Notes under the pieces: generated by a model
The model's input: only the letters and a program-made list of their open reading frames with translations
Database searches by the model: none
Told to the model about the DNA's origin: nothing
Assembly: GCA_039187315.1 (NCBI GenBank)
Contig: JBCCZQ010000004.1
Coordinates: forward strand, 29,182 to 93,181
Reading direction: 5' to 3'
DNA: 64,000 nucleotides
Origin: JANQQZ01 sp039187315
GTDB taxonomy: Bacteria > Planctomycetota > Phycisphaerae > Phycisphaerales > UBA1924
In this document: positions 7,988 to 16,800 of the stretch, one piece after another
Layout of the letters: the number at the start of each line of letters is the position of its first letter
Position numbering within the stretch: the first letter of the stretch is position 1
Program-made: the position numbers and the translations under genes

Positions 7988-9760
7988 CTACAGCTTGAAG
8001 CGGTTGACCTCGGCCTGCAGGGCCTCGGCGGCCTGGCTCAGCTGCGTCGCGGCCTGCGCGGCCTGCGAAGCACCTTGTGCCGACTCGCCCGTCACGGCGT
8101 TGATCGCCTCGGTCGACTGCGCGATCTCGTCCGAAGCCGACGCCTGCTGCTGCGCGGCGGCGGAGATCGACTCGACCACGCCCCGCAGGTTCTCCGAGCC
8201 CGCGACGATGCGCTGCAGCGCCTCGCCCGCGGTCGTCGCCAGGCGGACGCCCTCCTCAACCCGTTCGGTCGATGTCGTGATCTCTGTGACCGCGCGCTCC
8301 GTCTCGCCCTGGATCTCCCGGATGCTCTTGGCCACTTCTTCGGTCGCGCTGGTGGTCCGCTCGGCGAGCTTGCGGACCTCGTCGGCGACGACGGCAAACC
8401 CACGGCCGTGCTCGCCGGCGCGGGCGGCTTCGATCGCCGCGTTGAGCGCCAACAGGTTGGTCTGGTCGGCGATCTCGTTGATCACGGAGATGATCTCACC
8501 GATCTGCTCGCTCTTGGCGCCGAGCTCGCGGACCGCTGAAGCTGAGGCGTTGACCTGCTCGCTGATCGCGTGCATCTCGCCGACGGTCTGTCCGACCACC
8601 TCGCCGCCCTCGGTCGCGTCCTCGCTCGAGGTCCGCACGGTGTTGACGGCCTCGCTGCTCTTGGACGCAACCTCGCGCACCGAGCCGGACATCTGCTCGA
8701 CCGCCGCCGAGACCTGGCCCGTCTGCATGCGCTGGTGCTCGAGCCCGTTGGCCATCTGCTCACTCGAGGCCGCGATCTGTGTCGCAGCCGCCGAGACCTC
8801 ACCCGTGGCGCCGCGCACCTGGCTGATGATGCCGTGCAGGCCGTCGAGGAACTGGTCGAACCACTTGGCCAGCTGCCCGATCTCGTCCTCGCGCTTGAGG
8901 CTGATCCGGGTGGTCAGGTCGCCGTCGCCCTGCGCGATGTCCTTGACGACCGCCACGACGTTCGAGACCGGCCGGGTCACGAGCATCCGCAGGAAGTAGA
9001 CGAACAGGCCCATCCCCAAGACCACCACGGGCACCGTCCACATGGCGCCCGTCTGGAAGAAGCCGGCGACCTGCGCATCGACCGTGTCCAGCGGCATCGC
9101 CACCTCAAAAGCGCCGTGCATCTGCCCAGGCTCCCACCCCTCCATCGTGAAGCCGAGCAGGTCCTTGCCGTCGCCGTCCGGGTCCCCGAGCGGGTGGCCC
9201 GGCTGCCCGTGGCAGGTCATGCAGGTGTCGTCGAGCTTGATCGCCCGGAGGTAGTGCAGCGTGTTCGTCTCGCTGTTGATCCCGGTCACGATGTCTGAGC
9301 CGCCCGAGGCGACCTGCGACTGCAGCTCTGTGAGCAGCCCGCCCAGGTACGACGCGGGATCCGGCTCGTTGTCCTTGTTCCGGGCCTCGTACGCGATGAC
9401 GTGGAACGAGATCCCCTCGCGCTCGGCCGCCTCCGACGCAGCCTTCCAGCCAGCGACGACCGGCACCGAATCAAAGAACTTGGTCTCTGAGTAGTGCCCG
9501 CCCGCCTCCATGTGGGCGATCGCCTCCGCGACGAGCTTGTCCGTGTCGATCGCGCCGCTGGCGAACAGATCCGCCTCGTGGTTCTTGGCCGCATCCGCGA
9601 CTGCCGTGAACGCCCCGGCCTTCTGCGTCATGACCTTGGTCATGTCCTCGCGGTAGCCGCTCAGGAAGACCGTGTAGTTCACCACCAGCACGGCCAGCAC
9701 GGTGATGACCGCGAGCGTCGTGATCTTGGCCGATAAGCCCAGCGACTTGATCCAGGACAT
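7988..9760 (-). CDS. Methyl-accepting chemotaxis protein with haem c-type (DUF3365/Tll0287-like) sensor domain
   Basis: 590 aa. The ATG at 9760 is preferred over one at 9775 because AAGGGGAAG sits 3 bases ahead of it. TM1 is at about 13-33, a periplasmic domain at 34-230, TM2 at about 232-252, then HAMP and a full MCP signalling domain with the hairpin tip region (EIADQTNLLALNAAIEAAR). The periplasmic domain contains C180-M-T-C183-H184, a c-type haem attachment motif, in a DUF3365/Tll0287-like context (LRAIKLDDTCMTCHG, then FEVAMPLDTVDAQV). A role in sensing redox state or a gas through haem is inferred. No che genes are in the window, so its signalling partners lie elsewhere. Confidence 0.9.
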   Translation of the reverse strand: MSWIKSLGLSAKITTLAVITVLAVLVVNYTVFLSGYREDMTKVMTQKAGAFTAVADAAKNHEADLFASGAIDTDKLVAEAIAHMEAGGHYSETKFFDSVPVVAGWKAASEAAEREGISFHVIAYEARNKDNEPDPASYLGGLLTELQSQVASGGSDIVTGINSETNTLHYLRAIKLDDTCMTCHGQPGHPLGDPDGDGKDLLGFTMEGWEPGQMHGAFEVAMPLDTVDAQVAGFFQTGAMWTVPVVVLGMGLFVYFLRMLVTRPVSNVVAVVKDIAQGDGDLTTRISLKREDEIGQLAKWFDQFLDGLHGIISQVRGATGEVSAAATQIAASSEQMANGLEHQRMQTGQVSAAVEQMSGSVREVASKSSEAVNTVRTSSEDATEGGEVVGQTVGEMHAISEQVNASASAVRELGAKSEQIGEIISVINEIADQTNLLALNAAIEAARAGEHGRGFAVVADEVRKLAERTTSATEEVAKSIREIQGETERAVTEITTSTERVEEGVRLATTAGEALQRIVAGSENLRGVVESISAAAQQQASASDEIAQSTEAINAVTGESAQGASQAAQAATQLSQAAEALQAEVNRFKL

Positions 9761-9953
9761 GGTCTTCCCCTTCATGACCGCGTCAACAACCGCGACCCGG
9801 CCGCCGCCGAGCGCACGAGGCGGCTATCGGCGTAAGCCAATGCCGTATGAAGGGGGAGTTGTTTGGTTCGCCCGATTCTGACCGGCCCGTCCCTCGACAG
9901 GGGGAGAGACCGGGCGGCCAGGCCATATCAGCCCGTTGTGGGGCACAGAGCAA

Positions 9954-10037
9954 TGCGGGCGACAGGACTTGAACCTGCACAGCCTTGCGGCCACGGGAAC
10001 CTAAATCCCGCGCGTCTGCCAATTCCGCCACGCCCGC
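9954..10037 (-). tRNA. tRNA-Leu (anticodon UAG)
   Basis: On the minus strand the acceptor GCGGGCG pairs fully with CGCCCGC, with discriminator A at 9954. The anticodon stem CGGGA/TCCCG holds the loop TTTAGGT, giving anticodon TAG. A long variable arm (GTGGCCGCAAGGC region), as expected for a class II tRNA, precedes the T-arm GCAGGTTCAAGTCCTGT. CCA is not encoded. Confidence 0.95.
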
Positions 10038-10043
10038 GTGGGC

Positions 10044-10074
10044 CGACGCTCCGGCGCGAAAGCGCCGGCCGTCG
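10044..10074. other. GNRA-type hairpin between tRNA-Leu and the DoxX-like gene
   Basis: CCGGCGC (10051-10057) and GCGCCGG (10062-10068) form a perfect 7-bp stem closed by GAAA. Flanking CGACG (10044-10048) and CGTCG (10070-10074) extend it after a small internal loop. It lies just upstream of the tRNA on the minus strand and overlaps the expected -35 area of the plus-strand promoter. There is no T-run on either side, so terminator function is doubtful. Confidence 0.45.
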
Positions 10075-10080
10075 CCGCCC

Positions 10081-10086
10081 TATAAT
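10081..10086 (+). promoter_or_regulatory. Consensus -10 box (TATAAT) for the DoxX-like gene
   Basis: A perfect TATAAT lies 38 bases upstream of the ATG at 10125. No good -35 is visible 17 bases upstream because a hairpin occupies that area. A start site about 7 bases downstream would give a leader of roughly 30 bases that contains a GGAG ribosome binding site. Confidence 0.55.
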
Positions 10087-10124
10087 CGGTGCAAGACCCC
10101 GCCGCGTCCACGGAGTTTCGACCG

Positions 10125-11120
10125 ATGCGCTACATGCTCGCCATGAACATCGCGCCGGTCTTGCTCCGGCTGGTCCTCGGCCTGACCTTCCTCTGGGCGG
10201 GCGCCGCCAAGCTCACCCAGAACTTCGAGCCCAGCCCCCAGCAGCTGGCTCTTTACGACGCATGGCAGGCCGGCAATCCCGTCGAACCAGACCCGACGCC
10301 AGCCCAAGCACCCGAGACGGAGCGTGAATCCCAGGCTCCGGCCCCGCCTCCGGCCCAGCTTCCAGCCCAGCCTGAAACCCAGCCCGAAACCGAGCCCGAA
10401 ACCGAGTCTGAAACCCAGCCCCAGCTAGAAACGCAACCACGCCCACAGCCCACCCCGGTCCCAGAGGCAGATCCGCAGCCCGAACCCGAACCGACTCTTG
10501 AGTCCCCAGCCCAGACCCCGCCCGACGCCCAGCGGGTCGCTTTCAACCAGCCGGACCCCATCGCCGGCCAGCCAAGGGAACTCCGGCGGCTGTACGGCCT
10601 GGCTTTTCTCACGCACGCCGCTGCCAACCCGGGCACCGACGAAGCCGGCAACCCGAAGCTCGTGCTCTGGCCGCCCGTCCTCGCCGACGGCAAGCTCCCG
10701 ATCTACACCGCCTGGTTTGCAGCGATCAGCGAGCTGCTCTTTGGCCTCGCGGTCTTGTTCGGCTTCTTCACCCGTCTGTCCGCGCTCCCACTGGCCGGCA
10801 CCATGATCGTCGCGGCCTGGCTCACGGTCATCGGTCCCGCGATCCAGAGCGGCGATACGCTCCTGTTCGTGCTGCCGACCGGTGTCTTTGACCTCAAGCC
10901 ATTCGTTGGCGGCGGTGTTACCTACGCCTACGGCACGTTCCTCTGGCAGCTTGCCCTCCTGGCAATCGCGCTTGCGCTGGCGCTGATGGGTCCTGGCGCG
11001 CTCTCGATCGACCGCATGCTCTTTGGCGCGCCCGCACCTGCCCGCTCTGAGCCGGGCGATCCCTTCGACGACGATGCGGTCGAGTTCGTCAAGATGCGCA
11101 ACGCCCCTGACGACGACTGA
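10125..11120 (+). CDS. DoxX-like membrane protein with Pro/Glu-rich insert
   Basis: 331 aa from the ATG at 10125, with GGAG about 10 bases upstream. The first helix (LLRLVLGLTFLWAGAAKL) is the typical DoxX start, and three further hydrophobic helices follow (ISELLFGLAVLFGFF; LPLAGTMIVAAWLTVIG; LALLAIALALALMG). Between TM1 and the rest lies a low-complexity segment of about 85 residues (40-125), rich in Pro, Glu and Gln (PETQPETEPETE and similar). The DoxX family is linked to quinol oxidases and thiosulfate or thiol redox, but the substrate here is unknown. The insert is not part of the family fold and should sit in the loop after TM1. Confidence 0.8.
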   Translation: MRYMLAMNIAPVLLRLVLGLTFLWAGAAKLTQNFEPSPQQLALYDAWQAGNPVEPDPTPAQAPETERESQAPAPPPAQLPAQPETQPETEPETESETQPQLETQPRPQPTPVPEADPQPEPEPTLESPAQTPPDAQRVAFNQPDPIAGQPRELRRLYGLAFLTHAAANPGTDEAGNPKLVLWPPVLADGKLPIYTAWFAAISELLFGLAVLFGFFTRLSALPLAGTMIVAAWLTVIGPAIQSGDTLLFVLPTGVFDLKPFVGGGVTYAYGTFLWQLALLAIALALALMGPGALSIDRMLFGAPAPARSEPGDPFDDDAVEFVKMRNAPDDD

Positions 11121-11148
11121 TCGCCCGAAGCGTCCGCGCCAGCCGGTG

Positions 11149-11154
11149 TAGACT
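11149..11154 (+). promoter_or_regulatory. -10 box placed for leaderless transcription of tmk
   Basis: TAGACT is followed by exactly 6 bases (GGCGAT) and then the GTG start of tmk at 11161. No Shine-Dalgarno sequence is present between them. The same spacing recurs at metG, mgtE and the LPS-kinase-like gene. Confidence 0.55.
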
Positions 11155-11160
11155 GGCGAT

Positions 11161-11859
11161 GTGACCGACACGCACCCGCTCGACCCAGCGCTCGATCCAA
11201 GGCTCGCCGACGCCCTCCGGGGCCGCTTCCTCGTCTTCGAGGGGCCGGACGGCTCGGGCAAGTCCACGCAGTTTGCCCGCTTCGCAGATGCAAGCCGGTC
11301 AGCCGGGCTCACGGTCTGTGAGGTCCGCGAGCCCGGGGGCACGGGCATCGGCGAGGCCGTCCGCGACCTGCTGCTCGCCCACACGCACGGCGACATGACC
11401 CTCCGCTGCGAGATGCTCCTCTACATGGCCAGCCGGGCTCAGCTCGTCGAGCAGACGGTTCGCCCGGCGCTCGCGCGGGGCGAGCTCGTTCTCGCCGACC
11501 GCTTCGTGACCAGCACGCTGGCCTACCAGGGCGCGGGCGGGGGCCTGCCCGAGCCTGAGATCCGCGCCGTCGCCGCCGCCGCCACCGGCGGGCTCACGCC
11601 CGACCTGGTGCTGATCTTCGACGTCGACGAGACGACCGCAGCCGCCCGCCGCGACGCCAAGCCCGATCGCATCGAGGCCAGGCCCGCCGAGTTCCGCGCC
11701 CGCGTACGCGCGAGCTACCAGGACCAGGCCCGCCGCGACCCGGAGCGCCACGCCCTGCTCGACGCTCGCACCGCGCCCGACGCCGTCTACGCCGAGCTTC
11801 TGGCCGAGCTCACCCGACGCATCGCGGCTCCGAACAGCTCGCGGGCGACCGGCTCGTGA
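11161..11859 (+). CDS. tmk: Thymidylate kinase
   Basis: 232 aa starting at GTG. Thymidylate kinase phosphorylates dTMP to dTDP with ATP in the cytoplasm, a step in dTTP synthesis. The P-loop FEGPDGSGKST lies at about residues 24-34, the dTMP-binding motif REPGGTGIGEAVRDLL follows, and DRFVTSTLAYQGAGGGL is the DRY-like region. LVLIFDVDETTAAARR matches the lid area. The N-terminal 20 residues and the last 15 are extra compared with the usual 205-215 aa. The stop overlaps the plsY start (GTGA), so both are probably coupled. No ribosome binding site is visible at the start, in line with a leaderless mRNA. Confidence 0.93.
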   Translation: MTDTHPLDPALDPRLADALRGRFLVFEGPDGSGKSTQFARFADASRSAGLTVCEVREPGGTGIGEAVRDLLLAHTHGDMTLRCEMLLYMASRAQLVEQTVRPALARGELVLADRFVTSTLAYQGAGGGLPEPEIRAVAAAATGGLTPDLVLIFDVDETTAAARRDAKPDRIEARPAEFRARVRASYQDQARRDPERHALLDARTAPDAVYAELLAELTRRIAAPNSSRATGS

Positions 11860-12554
11860 ACGAGACCATCCTCCGCGGCGTGCTCGTGCTCGCCGGCTAC
11901 CTCGTCGGCGCGATCCCCTTCGGATGGATCATCGCCAAGGCCAAGGGCGTCGACATCCTCCGGCAGGGCTCGGGCAACATCGGCGCGACCAATGTCGGCC
12001 GCGTCCTCGGCCGGCCCTTTTTCTACCTCTGCTTCGCGTGTGACGTGCTCAAGGGGCTGCTGCCCACGCTCGCCTTCGGGCTCTTCACGGGCGTGGCGGA
12101 CTCCCAGGCAAGGACTGCCGCCGACCTGTGGTGGTGGCTCGCCGCCATGGTTGCTCCCGTCATGGGACACATGTTCAGCCCCTACCTCGGCTTCCGGGGA
12201 GGCAAGGGAGTGGCGACCGGCCTCGGCTCCATGCTCGGCGTCTTCCCCATCCTGACCCTCCCCGCCGCCGTTGGCCTGGGGGTGTACCTTTTGACCGTCA
12301 AAGCGACCCGGTACGTCGGCGTCTCAAGCTGCCTCGCAGCCGTCAGCCTGCCCGCCAGCACGGCGGGCCTTTGGCTCGCCGGCGTGCCGGCGTGGACCGC
12401 CGCCTGGCCCGCTGTGGTCGCGACCGCCCTCTTGGCGGCCGTTGTGGTCGCCAAGCACCGCGGGAACCTCTCACGGACTCTCCGAGGCACCGAGCCCCGG
12501 GCCGGTGACCCGATCCAGGCCCCGCCCTCCGAGACGCCAACCGCGGGATCCTGA
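11856..12554 (+). CDS. plsY: Glycerol-3-phosphate acyltransferase PlsY
   Basis: 232 aa, starting at a GTG that overlaps the tmk stop. PlsY moves an acyl group from acyl-phosphate to glycerol-3-phosphate, the first step of phosphatidic acid synthesis, in the inner membrane. The three family motifs are present: GSGNIGATNVGRVLG near residue 32, FRGGKGVATGLG near 113, and the C-terminal region with KHRGNLSRTLRGTE. Five or so hydrophobic helices fit the family. The last about 20 residues are a hydrophilic extension. GpsA, which makes its substrate, is encoded at 60.5 kb. Confidence 0.93.
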   Translation: MNETILRGVLVLAGYLVGAIPFGWIIAKAKGVDILRQGSGNIGATNVGRVLGRPFFYLCFACDVLKGLLPTLAFGLFTGVADSQARTAADLWWWLAAMVAPVMGHMFSPYLGFRGGKGVATGLGSMLGVFPILTLPAAVGLGVYLLTVKATRYVGVSSCLAAVSLPASTAGLWLAGVPAWTAAWPAVVATALLAAVVVAKHRGNLSRTLRGTEPRAGDPIQAPPSETPTAGS

Positions 12555-12752
12555 GCAGCCGTTCTTGCTCAACCGACAGGCCCCCAGCGACCGATAACCA
12601 GCCTCGGACGAGGATCGTCCCGGCTCCGATGGCCCGAACAGCCCAAAAGACGGGCAGTTTGTGCCGATCGGGCCTGAATCGGCCGGAGGGCTGGACCGAT
12701 GACGATCCGGGTTCCGACATCTGTCGCCATGGAACTGCAAGGACCGTCTGTC

Positions 12753-13016
12753 ATGAACCGTCACCGACTCCGCGGCACCTGGGAAGACGACCCCGCCCCG
12801 ATCCCGTTCCCGGGACAAGACGGTGCGGCCCCCGCCGGTCGGCAGGCCGGCGGACAGGACGACCCGGTCCACCCGGAGACCCAGCCGGCCGATGCGGACA
12901 CCGATGGCCTGATCGAGTCCGTCGATCGCGAGCTCGACGCCGCGAGCTACCGCCTGGATGAGCTCCGCAGGCTGGTTACGCCTTTCGAGGACGACGACCC
13001 GCCCTCGGCTGCCTGA
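12753..13016 (+). CDS. Small acidic hypothetical protein
   Basis: 87 aa from the ATG at 12753, chosen because AAGGA lies 9 bases upstream; longer in-frame starts at 12699 and 12729 lack such a site. The N-terminal half is Pro/Gly/Gln-rich and hydrophilic. Residues about 50-75 (GLIESVDRELDAASYRLDELRRL) look like an amphipathic helix, and the end is acidic (FEDDDPPSAA). There is no signal peptide, membrane segment or known domain. It is convergent with the phosphatase gene, 14 bases away. It could be a partner or anchoring peptide; its function is unknown. Confidence 0.5.
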   Translation: MNRHRLRGTWEDDPAPIPFPGQDGAAPAGRQAGGQDDPVHPETQPADADTDGLIESVDRELDAASYRLDELRRLVTPFEDDDPPSAA

Positions 13017-13030
13017 CCGCAGCCGGTTCC

Positions 13031-14794
13031 CTATCCGAGCGTCCGCATGACCAGCAGAGTTTGGTCGTCCTGCCGCACGCTCAGACCGGCGAACTGCCGC
13101 AGGTGCCAGAACACGCGTTCGACGACGGTCGCTGCCTCGGCCTGCGGGTTCTCGCTGAGGATCTCCAGCAGCGCATCGATGAGCCGCCGCTTGCCGAAGC
13201 GGTGGTCCTCGAAGTCGCGCGTGTCGGTGATCCCATCCGTGTACGCGACGAGCACATCGCCCGGCTTGAGATCGAAGTGGCCGCGCTGATAGCGCTGGCT
13301 CGGGTCGATGCCCAGGACCATGCCCCCGGTGACGAGCTCGTCGACATCGGCGGTCGTGGGGGCGCGGTGATCGGGCACGCGGACGATCAGCGGCGGTTCG
13401 TGTCCGGCGCCGCAATAGGTCAGGTGCCGGGTCTTGGGGTCCGCAACGCCGTACCAGAGGGTGACGAACTCCGCCTCGGTCGTGTCCCGCGCGAGCGCGC
13501 GGTTCGTCTTGCTGACGATCTCGTCGAGGTCGTAGATCTGGTGGGCGTAGGCCCGCAGCGATGAGCGCACGCTGGACATCAGCAGCGCCGCCGCGACGCC
13601 CTTGCCCACGACATCGCCGACGGCCAGCCCGATGTTCGGCTCGCTGCGCTCGCCGATCTTGAACGCGTCGTAGAAGTCGCCGCCGAGGTCGAAGCTCGGC
13701 ACGTACCTGGCCGCGATGTCGAAGGGCGGGACGCTCGGCATCGCCGCCGGCAGCATCCGCCGCTGCACATCGCCGGCGAGGTGGAGCTGCCGCTGCATCT
13801 TGCGGTCCTCGGCCTGGAGTTCGAGCAGGCGCGATTGCTCAAGGGCGAGCCCGACCTGCTGCGCGATCGAGCGCACGAGCCGCTGCTCGGCATCGTCGAG
13901 CAGCCGCGGCTCGCGATCGTACAGCCGGATCGCGCCGATCGCCCGGCCCTGGATCAGCATCGCGCAGGTCACGAACCCGACGAGCCCCTCGTCGCGCACC
14001 CGCTCGGGTCCGATGATCCTCGGATCCAGCCGCAGGTCCTCGACCACGATGGTCTCACCCGCCGAGGCCCGACGGTCGAACTCGCGTGCAACCGAGAGCG
14101 GCCGAGGGTCCGCCAGCCACGCCTCCGAGAGCGATTGGCTGGTCATCAGCCGCACGCCCCGCTCATCGTCCGCAGGGTCGTTGTCATCGTCGAACAGCAC
14201 GATCGAGCCCGCGTCCAGCTCGAGCACTTCCAGGGCCGACTCGAGCGCGATCCGCAGGATCTGCTCGACCTCGGTCGCCCGGGCCAGCAGCGAGGTCAGC
14301 CGGTACATCGCCGACATCTCCAGCACGCGGTGGCGGAGCTCAAGCGAGTGCCCGATGACCTCGGCGCTGCCCGCGGCGAGCTGCTCGATCGAAGTCCGCA
14401 GCGCCGGCCTGTCGGCCTCGCCCACGCCCGTCGCCCGGATCCAGCCGAGGGTCCGCCCGCCGACGCGGATCGCCGCCTCGACCCGATCGACCTGATCGGA
14501 TTCGTCGTCTTCGGTCCGAGGCAGGATGGAGAACGGCGGATCGCCCGGTGTGGCCACCACCACGGCGCCCGACGCGTCGTGCAGCGTCACCGGGCGCCCG
14601 GTGAGCGAACCGAGCGACTCGCACAGGTGCGGCAGCCAGCCGTCGGTCAGGAACGGGATCAGCGAGTCGGCCCGCACCGGCTCGAGGTGGGCCGCGTCCA
14701 GCGTGCCGTCGACCACGCCATCGAGCCCCGCCGATGCGCCGTCGCTGTCCGCTGCACTGGTCGATCGCGCCGCCGGCTCACCGTTGCCGGGCAT
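13031..14794 (-). CDS. GAF domain SpoIIE/RsbU-type serine phosphatase
   Basis: 587 aa. Residues about 40-150 resemble a PAS- or PocR-like ligand domain (LCESLGSLTGRPVTLHDASG). A GAF domain follows at about 165-325, a short coiled segment (LQAEDRKMQRQLHLAGDVQRR), and a PP2C/SpoIIE phosphatase domain at about 365-585. Metal-binding aspartates are visible in GGDFYDAF, LAVGDVVGKG, AYTDGITDTR and RQDDQTLLV. Such enzymes dephosphorylate anti-sigma-antagonist proteins in partner-switching pathways. The start codon lies 2 bases after the stop of the upstream gene, so they are one operon. No RsbW/RsbV-like gene is close by; the nearby ECF/anti-sigma pair is of a different type. Confidence 0.88.
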   Translation of the reverse strand: MPGNGEPAARSTSAADSDGASAGLDGVVDGTLDAAHLEPVRADSLIPFLTDGWLPHLCESLGSLTGRPVTLHDASGAVVVATPGDPPFSILPRTEDDESDQVDRVEAAIRVGGRTLGWIRATGVGEADRPALRTSIEQLAAGSAEVIGHSLELRHRVLEMSAMYRLTSLLARATEVEQILRIALESALEVLELDAGSIVLFDDDNDPADDERGVRLMTSQSLSEAWLADPRPLSVAREFDRRASAGETIVVEDLRLDPRIIGPERVRDEGLVGFVTCAMLIQGRAIGAIRLYDREPRLLDDAEQRLVRSIAQQVGLALEQSRLLELQAEDRKMQRQLHLAGDVQRRMLPAAMPSVPPFDIAARYVPSFDLGGDFYDAFKIGERSEPNIGLAVGDVVGKGVAAALLMSSVRSSLRAYAHQIYDLDEIVSKTNRALARDTTEAEFVTLWYGVADPKTRHLTYCGAGHEPPLIVRVPDHRAPTTADVDELVTGGMVLGIDPSQRYQRGHFDLKPGDVLVAYTDGITDTRDFEDHRFGKRRLIDALLEILSENPQAEAATVVERVFWHLRQFAGLSVRQDDQTLLVMRTLG

Positions 14795-14796
14795 GG

Positions 14797-16506
14797 TCAG
14801 CCGCCCCCGTCATCGACATCGCCGTCCTCGAGCCAGACGACCCGCATCAGCTGGGCGAGCGGGTCGTCGCCCTCGAGGTCGATCCGGTCCAGGCCGCGTT
14901 CGGTCATGGCGTCATCATCGAGATGGTGCCCGACATAGGCGAGCAGAAGGGCGGCGCTGCGTCCCTCGGCCCCGCCTTCGAGAGAGAGCGCTGTCAGCCG
15001 CTCCGCGGTGGTCACCAGCCGCTCGCGCGACGGGATCAGGTCCGGCGCGTAGCGCGCCCCGATCAGCAGCGGGTTGGCCAGCAGCGTCTCGCGCAGGTTG
15101 CTCGCCGCCGAGAGGTAGAGCCCGGCGCCCAGCTGCGCATGGACACGAGCGATCGCCGCGGTCGGGTCCAGCTCCCGAAGCGTCAGAGCCAGCGAGAAGC
15201 GGGCCTCGGCCGCGAAGAACGAGCCATCTTGCATGAGCCGCCGCCCTTCGAGCATGTGCAGGCGGAAGTAGCTCTGTGCCGACCCGGCTGCACGCTCGGT
15301 CAGATCGTCGATGGTCACGCTGTCATCGCGCAGCGCGTCGAGCGTGGCGTCTTCGATGCCCATCTCGCGCAGCCTGGCACGCACACGCTCACGCAGGGAC
15401 AGATCGGCGTCGTCCGCCGTTGCATCTACAGCGCCGCCGTCACCGTCTTCGGCGGTCGGTGCCTCGCCGTCGGGCGTGGCATCGGGAGTCAGATCAGGCG
15501 GCGACTGACGCAGTTCCGTAAGGAAATCGCTCAGCAGCTGGTTCTGTTCGCGGATGCGGTCGGCGACCGTCGGGGTGCCCTCGCCGCCCTCGGCTGCGTC
15601 CTCCCCTCCGAGCCCGACCGCCGTCTGGTACGCCGACTCGAGCCGGCGCAGGTAGCCCTCGTAGCCGATGCCCTCGCTGGCGAGCGTTGTCGGCGCTGCG
15701 GTGCCGCCGGTCGCGGGCGCGCCGCTGAGCCCTTCGATCCTGCCTGATGTATCCCGCAGCCGGGCCGCTTCTTCGGAGACGGTTGAGTCGAACTGCCGCA
15801 CACCACCCAGCGGTGACGCCGTCATGCCGAAGGTCACGCCGTCCGGCGTTGTCACCGTCCCCACCACGCTCTCGGCCAGCGACCGCTCGGCGGCATAGCC
15901 CGCGGACGATCGCAGCCGCCACATGCCCGCGCCGCTCAGCTCGGCGAGCTCTTCCGCATCCGCAGCGGTCAGCGGGCGGGCGTTGACCACCGCCGACCCA
16001 TCGCGGGCGATGGCCTCCCGCGTCATGTCGATCGCGGGCGTATCCGCGGTGAACGCGTCCCGCGAGACGGCCAGCGAGCCGGCGATCGATCGCGGAGGGC
16101 GGTTGCCAGTCGTCAGCGCAAACTGGTACTGCAGCGCGTCTGTCCCGCGGATGCCCACACCCGAGAGACCTGAGTACAGCGAGTCGCGCCGGAAGGTAAA
16201 CAAATCGTCAGACCCAAGCTCACCCCGGAACTCGCGCTCGGCGGTGTACCCGACATCGCCGCGGAAGCTCAGCCCGTTGGGCGCGTTGCCCGTGACGATC
16301 GCGTTGCGGAATCGCTGGTTGGCCGAGAAATCGACACGCGTCGGGTTCACCCCGCTGCCTCCGGCACGCTGGTTGGCGTCCTGCGCAGTGCCGTCGCCCT
16401 GCGCGAACTGCGCCGACGAGGTGCCCGCAACGGCCAGCGAACCGGCCATACCGACCGAAGCAAGCACCGCCCAGGCAGAGATGCGTCCGGATACCGATCG
16501 AGCCAT
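14797..16506 (-). CDS. Exported protein with C-terminal TPR-like region
   Basis: 569 aa from the ATG at 16506, chosen because GGGGAGGT lies 6 bases upstream; an in-frame ATG at 16512 is too close to that site. Residues 1-35 form a signal peptide (ISAWAVLASVGMAGSLAVAGTSSAQ). The mature N-terminal part is rich in short beta-type repeats such as FRGDVGYTAEREFRGELG and LSFRGDVG. Residues about 300-400 are acidic and low in complexity. The C-terminal 150 residues (SYFRLHMLEGRRLMQDGSF, then FSLALTLRELDP) fit TPR-like helices. It is co-transcribed with the phosphatase gene 2 bases downstream. No enzyme motif is seen. Confidence 0.72.
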   Translation of the reverse strand: MARSVSGRISAWAVLASVGMAGSLAVAGTSSAQFAQGDGTAQDANQRAGGSGVNPTRVDFSANQRFRNAIVTGNAPNGLSFRGDVGYTAEREFRGELGSDDLFTFRRDSLYSGLSGVGIRGTDALQYQFALTTGNRPPRSIAGSLAVSRDAFTADTPAIDMTREAIARDGSAVVNARPLTAADAEELAELSGAGMWRLRSSAGYAAERSLAESVVGTVTTPDGVTFGMTASPLGGVRQFDSTVSEEAARLRDTSGRIEGLSGAPATGGTAAPTTLASEGIGYEGYLRRLESAYQTAVGLGGEDAAEGGEGTPTVADRIREQNQLLSDFLTELRQSPPDLTPDATPDGEAPTAEDGDGGAVDATADDADLSLRERVRARLREMGIEDATLDALRDDSVTIDDLTERAAGSAQSYFRLHMLEGRRLMQDGSFFAAEARFSLALTLRELDPTAAIARVHAQLGAGLYLSAASNLRETLLANPLLIGARYAPDLIPSRERLVTTAERLTALSLEGGAEGRSAALLLAYVGHHLDDDAMTERGLDRIDLEGDDPLAQLMRVVWLEDGDVDDGGG

Positions 16507-16800
16507 TGCCATACCTCCCCGGCTCGCCAGTATTGAGGCGATCAAAGCCCCAGCCGGCATGCCGATACCGATCGTATGAGCCACAGGCGTCGGCGGTTCG
16601 CGCAGAACAGTGCCTGTCGCCGGATACCCGTTGCACCCTTGCTATCGGTCGATTCGCTGCCGGCGGCCCGTCTGGTTCCCGCTTCAGAGGGATCAGGCCC
16701 CAATCAGCGGTTGACAGGCCCCAAGGCGTGCTCCTTGACGGAGCCTACCGGAGCCAGGCGGAGCTCACAGAGAGCCCCATAGAGCTTGTAGCCAGGCGGC

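Noticed and set aside
5182..7998. Plus-strand frame of 938 codons opposite the kinase-FGE gene
   Set aside because: High GC keeps the opposite strand open; the translation has no recognisable domain, while the minus strand has kinase and FGE motifs.
9783..10031. Minus-strand reading frame of 82 codons beginning AELADARDLGSRG
   Set aside because: It is the translation of tRNA-Leu, a well-known false gene in many genomes.
12471..13415. Minus-strand frame of 314 codons
   Set aside because: It overlaps the end of the phosphatase gene in another frame, and the translation is Arg-rich and unlike any protein.
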